DNA of 32,504 nt from contig JAQXIT010000071.1 in assembly GCA_029007925.1 (NCBI GenBank), forward strand, positions 1 through 32,504, given 5' to 3'. The position numbers and the translations under genes are program-made. Each line of letters begins with the position of its first letter. Positions within the stretch are counted from its first letter, which is position 1. This document shows positions 30,770-32,504 of the stretch, piece by piece. Origin of the DNA: Bacillota bacterium. Lineage in GTDB: Bacteria; Bacillota; Clostridia; Oscillospirales; Oscillospiraceae. The notes under the pieces are model-generated. The model saw only the letters and a list, made by a program, of their open reading frames with translations, ran no database searches and had not been told where the DNA came from.

Positions 30770-32286
30770 AACTGCGGTTAAAGCGCGGGGGCGGCCTTCT
30801 GGCCTTTTCCCTGCTGGCGGCGGCGCTGTTTCTCGGCATCTGCTCCAAAAGCTCGCCGCTGTATCCCATGAACGACTGGGTGGACGTGAACTGCTTCTTT
30901 ACGGTTGGGCGTTCCATTCTCCACGGCCTTGTCCCCTACGCCGATCTTTACGAGCAGAAGGGGCCGGTGCTGTATTTCCTCTACGCCCTGGCGGCTCTGG
31001 TTTCGGAGCATAGCTTTTTCGGCGTGTACCTTCTGGAAACGGTTACCTTTGGCCTGTTTTTGTATTGGAGCGGCAAGCTGGCGCGGCTTTATCTGGGAGA
31101 CAGCAAAATGGTGTACTTCCTGGTGGCGGTTCTGGCGGCGGTAATCCCCGTTTCCCGGGCGTTTGCCCACGGCGGAAGCTGCGAGGAAACCAGCCTGTTC
31201 CTGCTGATCTACGGATTGTACAGCGTCACCGCGGCGCTTCGGGAAAACCGGCTGCTGACCTTCCGGGAAGCCTTCCTCAACGGCATATTTGCCGCCATGG
31301 CGCTGTACATCAAATTCACCATGATGGGCTTCTACCTGGGGCTGGCGCTGTTTGTCATCATCTGGTACCTCAGCACCGGATTTCGGTGGAAGGAGCTTCT
31401 GCGCACCGTCGGGCAATTTCTGCTGGGCATGGCAGCGGTCAGCGCCCTGGTGTTCGTCTATTTTGGGATCCACGGCGCCGTTTCGGACTTCCTGCGGGTC
31501 TATTTTTACAACAACCTGTTCCTCTACCCCCAGGAAACCGAAGGCACCAGGCTGGCGCTGATTTTCAACTGCCTGAAATCCACCCTTCAGTACAACTTCG
31601 TCTACGCGTGGCTGATTTACGGCGGTGTCGTTCTGATTCTTCTGGAGCTGCGGAAGAACTGGCGGGAACCGCTGATGACGGTGCTGTGCTTCGCGGGGCT
31701 CACCGCCGGCACCTACTGGGGCGGCCGCGGCTACATCTATTACGGTCTGATCCTGGCGGTCTTTGCCGTGTACGGGCTCATTGCCATCGGCAAATATCTG
31801 CGGTATTGGAAGCTCCCCCTGGGGCTGAAACGGGTTTACGGCACCAGTCCGGTGATCTTCGCCGTGGCGCTGAGTCTTTTTACCGCCGGTCTGCTGGCCA
31901 TCAGCTACAAAAGCAGCGGCAACACCTATCTGATGGACTATGAAAAAGAGGATCTTCCTCCCTACCGTTTCGCGCAAACCATCTCTCAGGCGGAGGATGC
32001 CAAAATTCTGAACTTCGGGTTTCTGGACGGCGGATTCTATTACGCCGCCGATGTGCTGCCCAACTGCGAATTCTTCTGCACCCTCAATATCAACGCGCCG
32101 GATATGTGGCAGATCCAGCGGGAGTGCATTGAAAACGGCGAGGTGGATTTCGTCATCACCCGCAAATACACGCTGGATCGATACATTGCCGGTGCCGGCG
32201 GGTTTACACTGGTGGACGAAGCCACGTTCCGATTTGAGGGTGTGGACTTTACCTACTACCTGTATCAAAAGAATCCGAACGCATAG
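30766..32286 (+). CDS. Polytopic membrane protein, GT-C-like (candidate sugar transferase)
   Basis: The protein has 506 residues and about ten hydrophobic spans, followed by a soluble C-terminal part (~390-506). WVDVNCFFTVGRSILHGLVPYADLYEQKGP is split here over residues 24-53; an Asp in the first external loop followed by a short Glu-Gln-Lys-Gly-Pro segment is typical of GT-C glycosyltransferases that use polyprenyl-phosphate sugars. No specific family is named from sequence alone. It follows the GtrB-like gene with a 4-nt overlap, fitting a donor-maker and donor-user pair. It is the last gene of the operon; no terminator is seen after it. Confidence 0.8.
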   Translation: MKLRLKRGGGLLAFSLLAAALFLGICSKSSPLYPMNDWVDVNCFFTVGRSILHGLVPYADLYEQKGPVLYFLYALAALVSEHSFFGVYLLETVTFGLFLYWSGKLARLYLGDSKMVYFLVAVLAAVIPVSRAFAHGGSCEETSLFLLIYGLYSVTAALRENRLLTFREAFLNGIFAAMALYIKFTMMGFYLGLALFVIIWYLSTGFRWKELLRTVGQFLLGMAAVSALVFVYFGIHGAVSDFLRVYFYNNLFLYPQETEGTRLALIFNCLKSTLQYNFVYAWLIYGGVVLILLELRKNWREPLMTVLCFAGLTAGTYWGGRGYIYYGLILAVFAVYGLIAIGKYLRYWKLPLGLKRVYGTSPVIFAVALSLFTAGLLAISYKSSGNTYLMDYEKEDLPPYRFAQTISQAEDAKILNFGFLDGGFYYAADVLPNCEFFCTLNINAPDMWQIQRECIENGEVDFVITRKYTLDRYIAGAGGFTLVDEATFRFEGVDFTYYLYQKNPNA

Positions 32287-32298
32287 CGTTGCCGTTTC

Positions 32299-32327
32299 TT
32301 GACATTCCTGTCGAAAAATAGTATACT
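32299..32327 (+). promoter_or_regulatory. Strong promoter for the secreted protein at 32374
   Basis: TTGACA (32299-32304), 17-nt spacer, TATACT (32322-32327): a perfect -35 and one mismatch in the -10. The leader is about 40 nt. Confidence 0.9.
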
Positions 32328-32373
32328 GACACCGGAAGAACATCCGCAGAACATATAGATTTGAGGTCTGATT

Positions 32374-32504
32374 ATGAAGCGATTTACCAAGCGAACCCTG
32401 TCCGCGCTGCTGGCGTTTTTGCTGGTTTGCTCCCTGTTCGGCTCCGTTACCGTTCAGGCAGCCAATCCTTTTGTTACCGATCCCACCGGGTATACCAAAG
32501 CCTC
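32374..32504 (+). CDS. Secreted protein, N-terminus only (cut by the window edge)
   Basis: The open frame starts at the ATG at 32374, preceded by GAGGT about 9 nt upstream, and runs off the window. The visible 43 residues are a clear Sec signal peptide: basic MKRFTKR, a hydrophobic core LSALLAFLLVCSLFGSVTV, and a probable cleavage site after VQA (signal peptidase I type, no lipobox). The mature part begins ANPFVTDPTGYTKA. Its family cannot be told from so little. The strong promoter suggests it is well expressed. Confidence 0.8.
   Translation, partial: MKRFTKRTLSALLAFLLVCSLFGSVTVQAANPFVTDPTGYTKA

Noticed and set aside
1-32504. CRISPR arrays, insertion sequences, phage genes, att sites or origin of replication
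   Set aside because: No regularly spaced repeats, transposase or integrase motifs, or DnaA-box clusters were seen on reading both strands.

Overview
The window looks like a chromosomal piece of a GC-rich, anaerobic Gram-positive bacterium of the Clostridia, most likely an Oscillospiraceae/Ruminococcaceae-type gut organism. This is inferred from type III pantothenate kinase (CoaX), an FTR-type ferredoxin-thioredoxin reductase subunit, Gram-positive lipoprotein and wall-anchor signals, strong GGAGG ribosome binding sites, near-consensus sigma-A promoters and starch-binding surface proteins. No phage, transposon, CRISPR or conjugation genes are visible.

Layout. (1) 1-5966, minus strand: a PhnP-like metallo-hydrolase, then three surface lipoproteins. 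One has 1307 residues and many beta-sandwich modules; the other two are small. All three share one paralogous module. The last is cut by the window edge. (2) 6281-10157, plus strand: an AraC regulator followed by a PIG-L deacetylase, a NagB-like protein with altered active-site residues and a GH109-like NAD-dependent protein. This is probably an amino-sugar catabolic operon. (3) 10319-11025: a frameshifted ArsC/Spx-family gene and a degraded-looking small ORF. (4) 11161-14694: a HAD phosphatase, a small membrane protein, coaX with an overlapping YfcE-like phosphodiesterase, and three small unknown proteins. (5) 14820-18943, minus: an ABC ATPase and an FtsX-type permease with a very long extracytoplasmic coiled coil. 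(6) 19078-23033: trpS and gltX from back-to-back promoters, rpe, tRNA-Leu(CAG) and a small FTR-like protein. (7) 23103-24251, minus: a cell-wall-anchored protein with starch-binding-like modules and no catalytic domain. (8) 24537-32286, plus: a membrane-anchored C39-like protein, then a tightly packed cell-envelope glycosylation operon (GT2-GtrA fusion, NAGPA-type phosphodiester glycosidase, unknown membrane protein, PAP2 phosphatase, internal terminator, GtrB-like GT2, polytopic GT-C-like protein). (9) From 32374: the start of a secreted protein behind a near-consensus promoter.

Taken together, the window combines housekeeping genes with a cell-surface and carbohydrate lifestyle: adhesive or binding modules, starch capture, amino-sugar salvage and envelope glycan assembly. 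The strongest candidates for something undescribed are the PIG-L / rewired NagB-like / GH109-like operon, the three-protein family sharing one surface module, and the trio of small proteins at 13691-14694.
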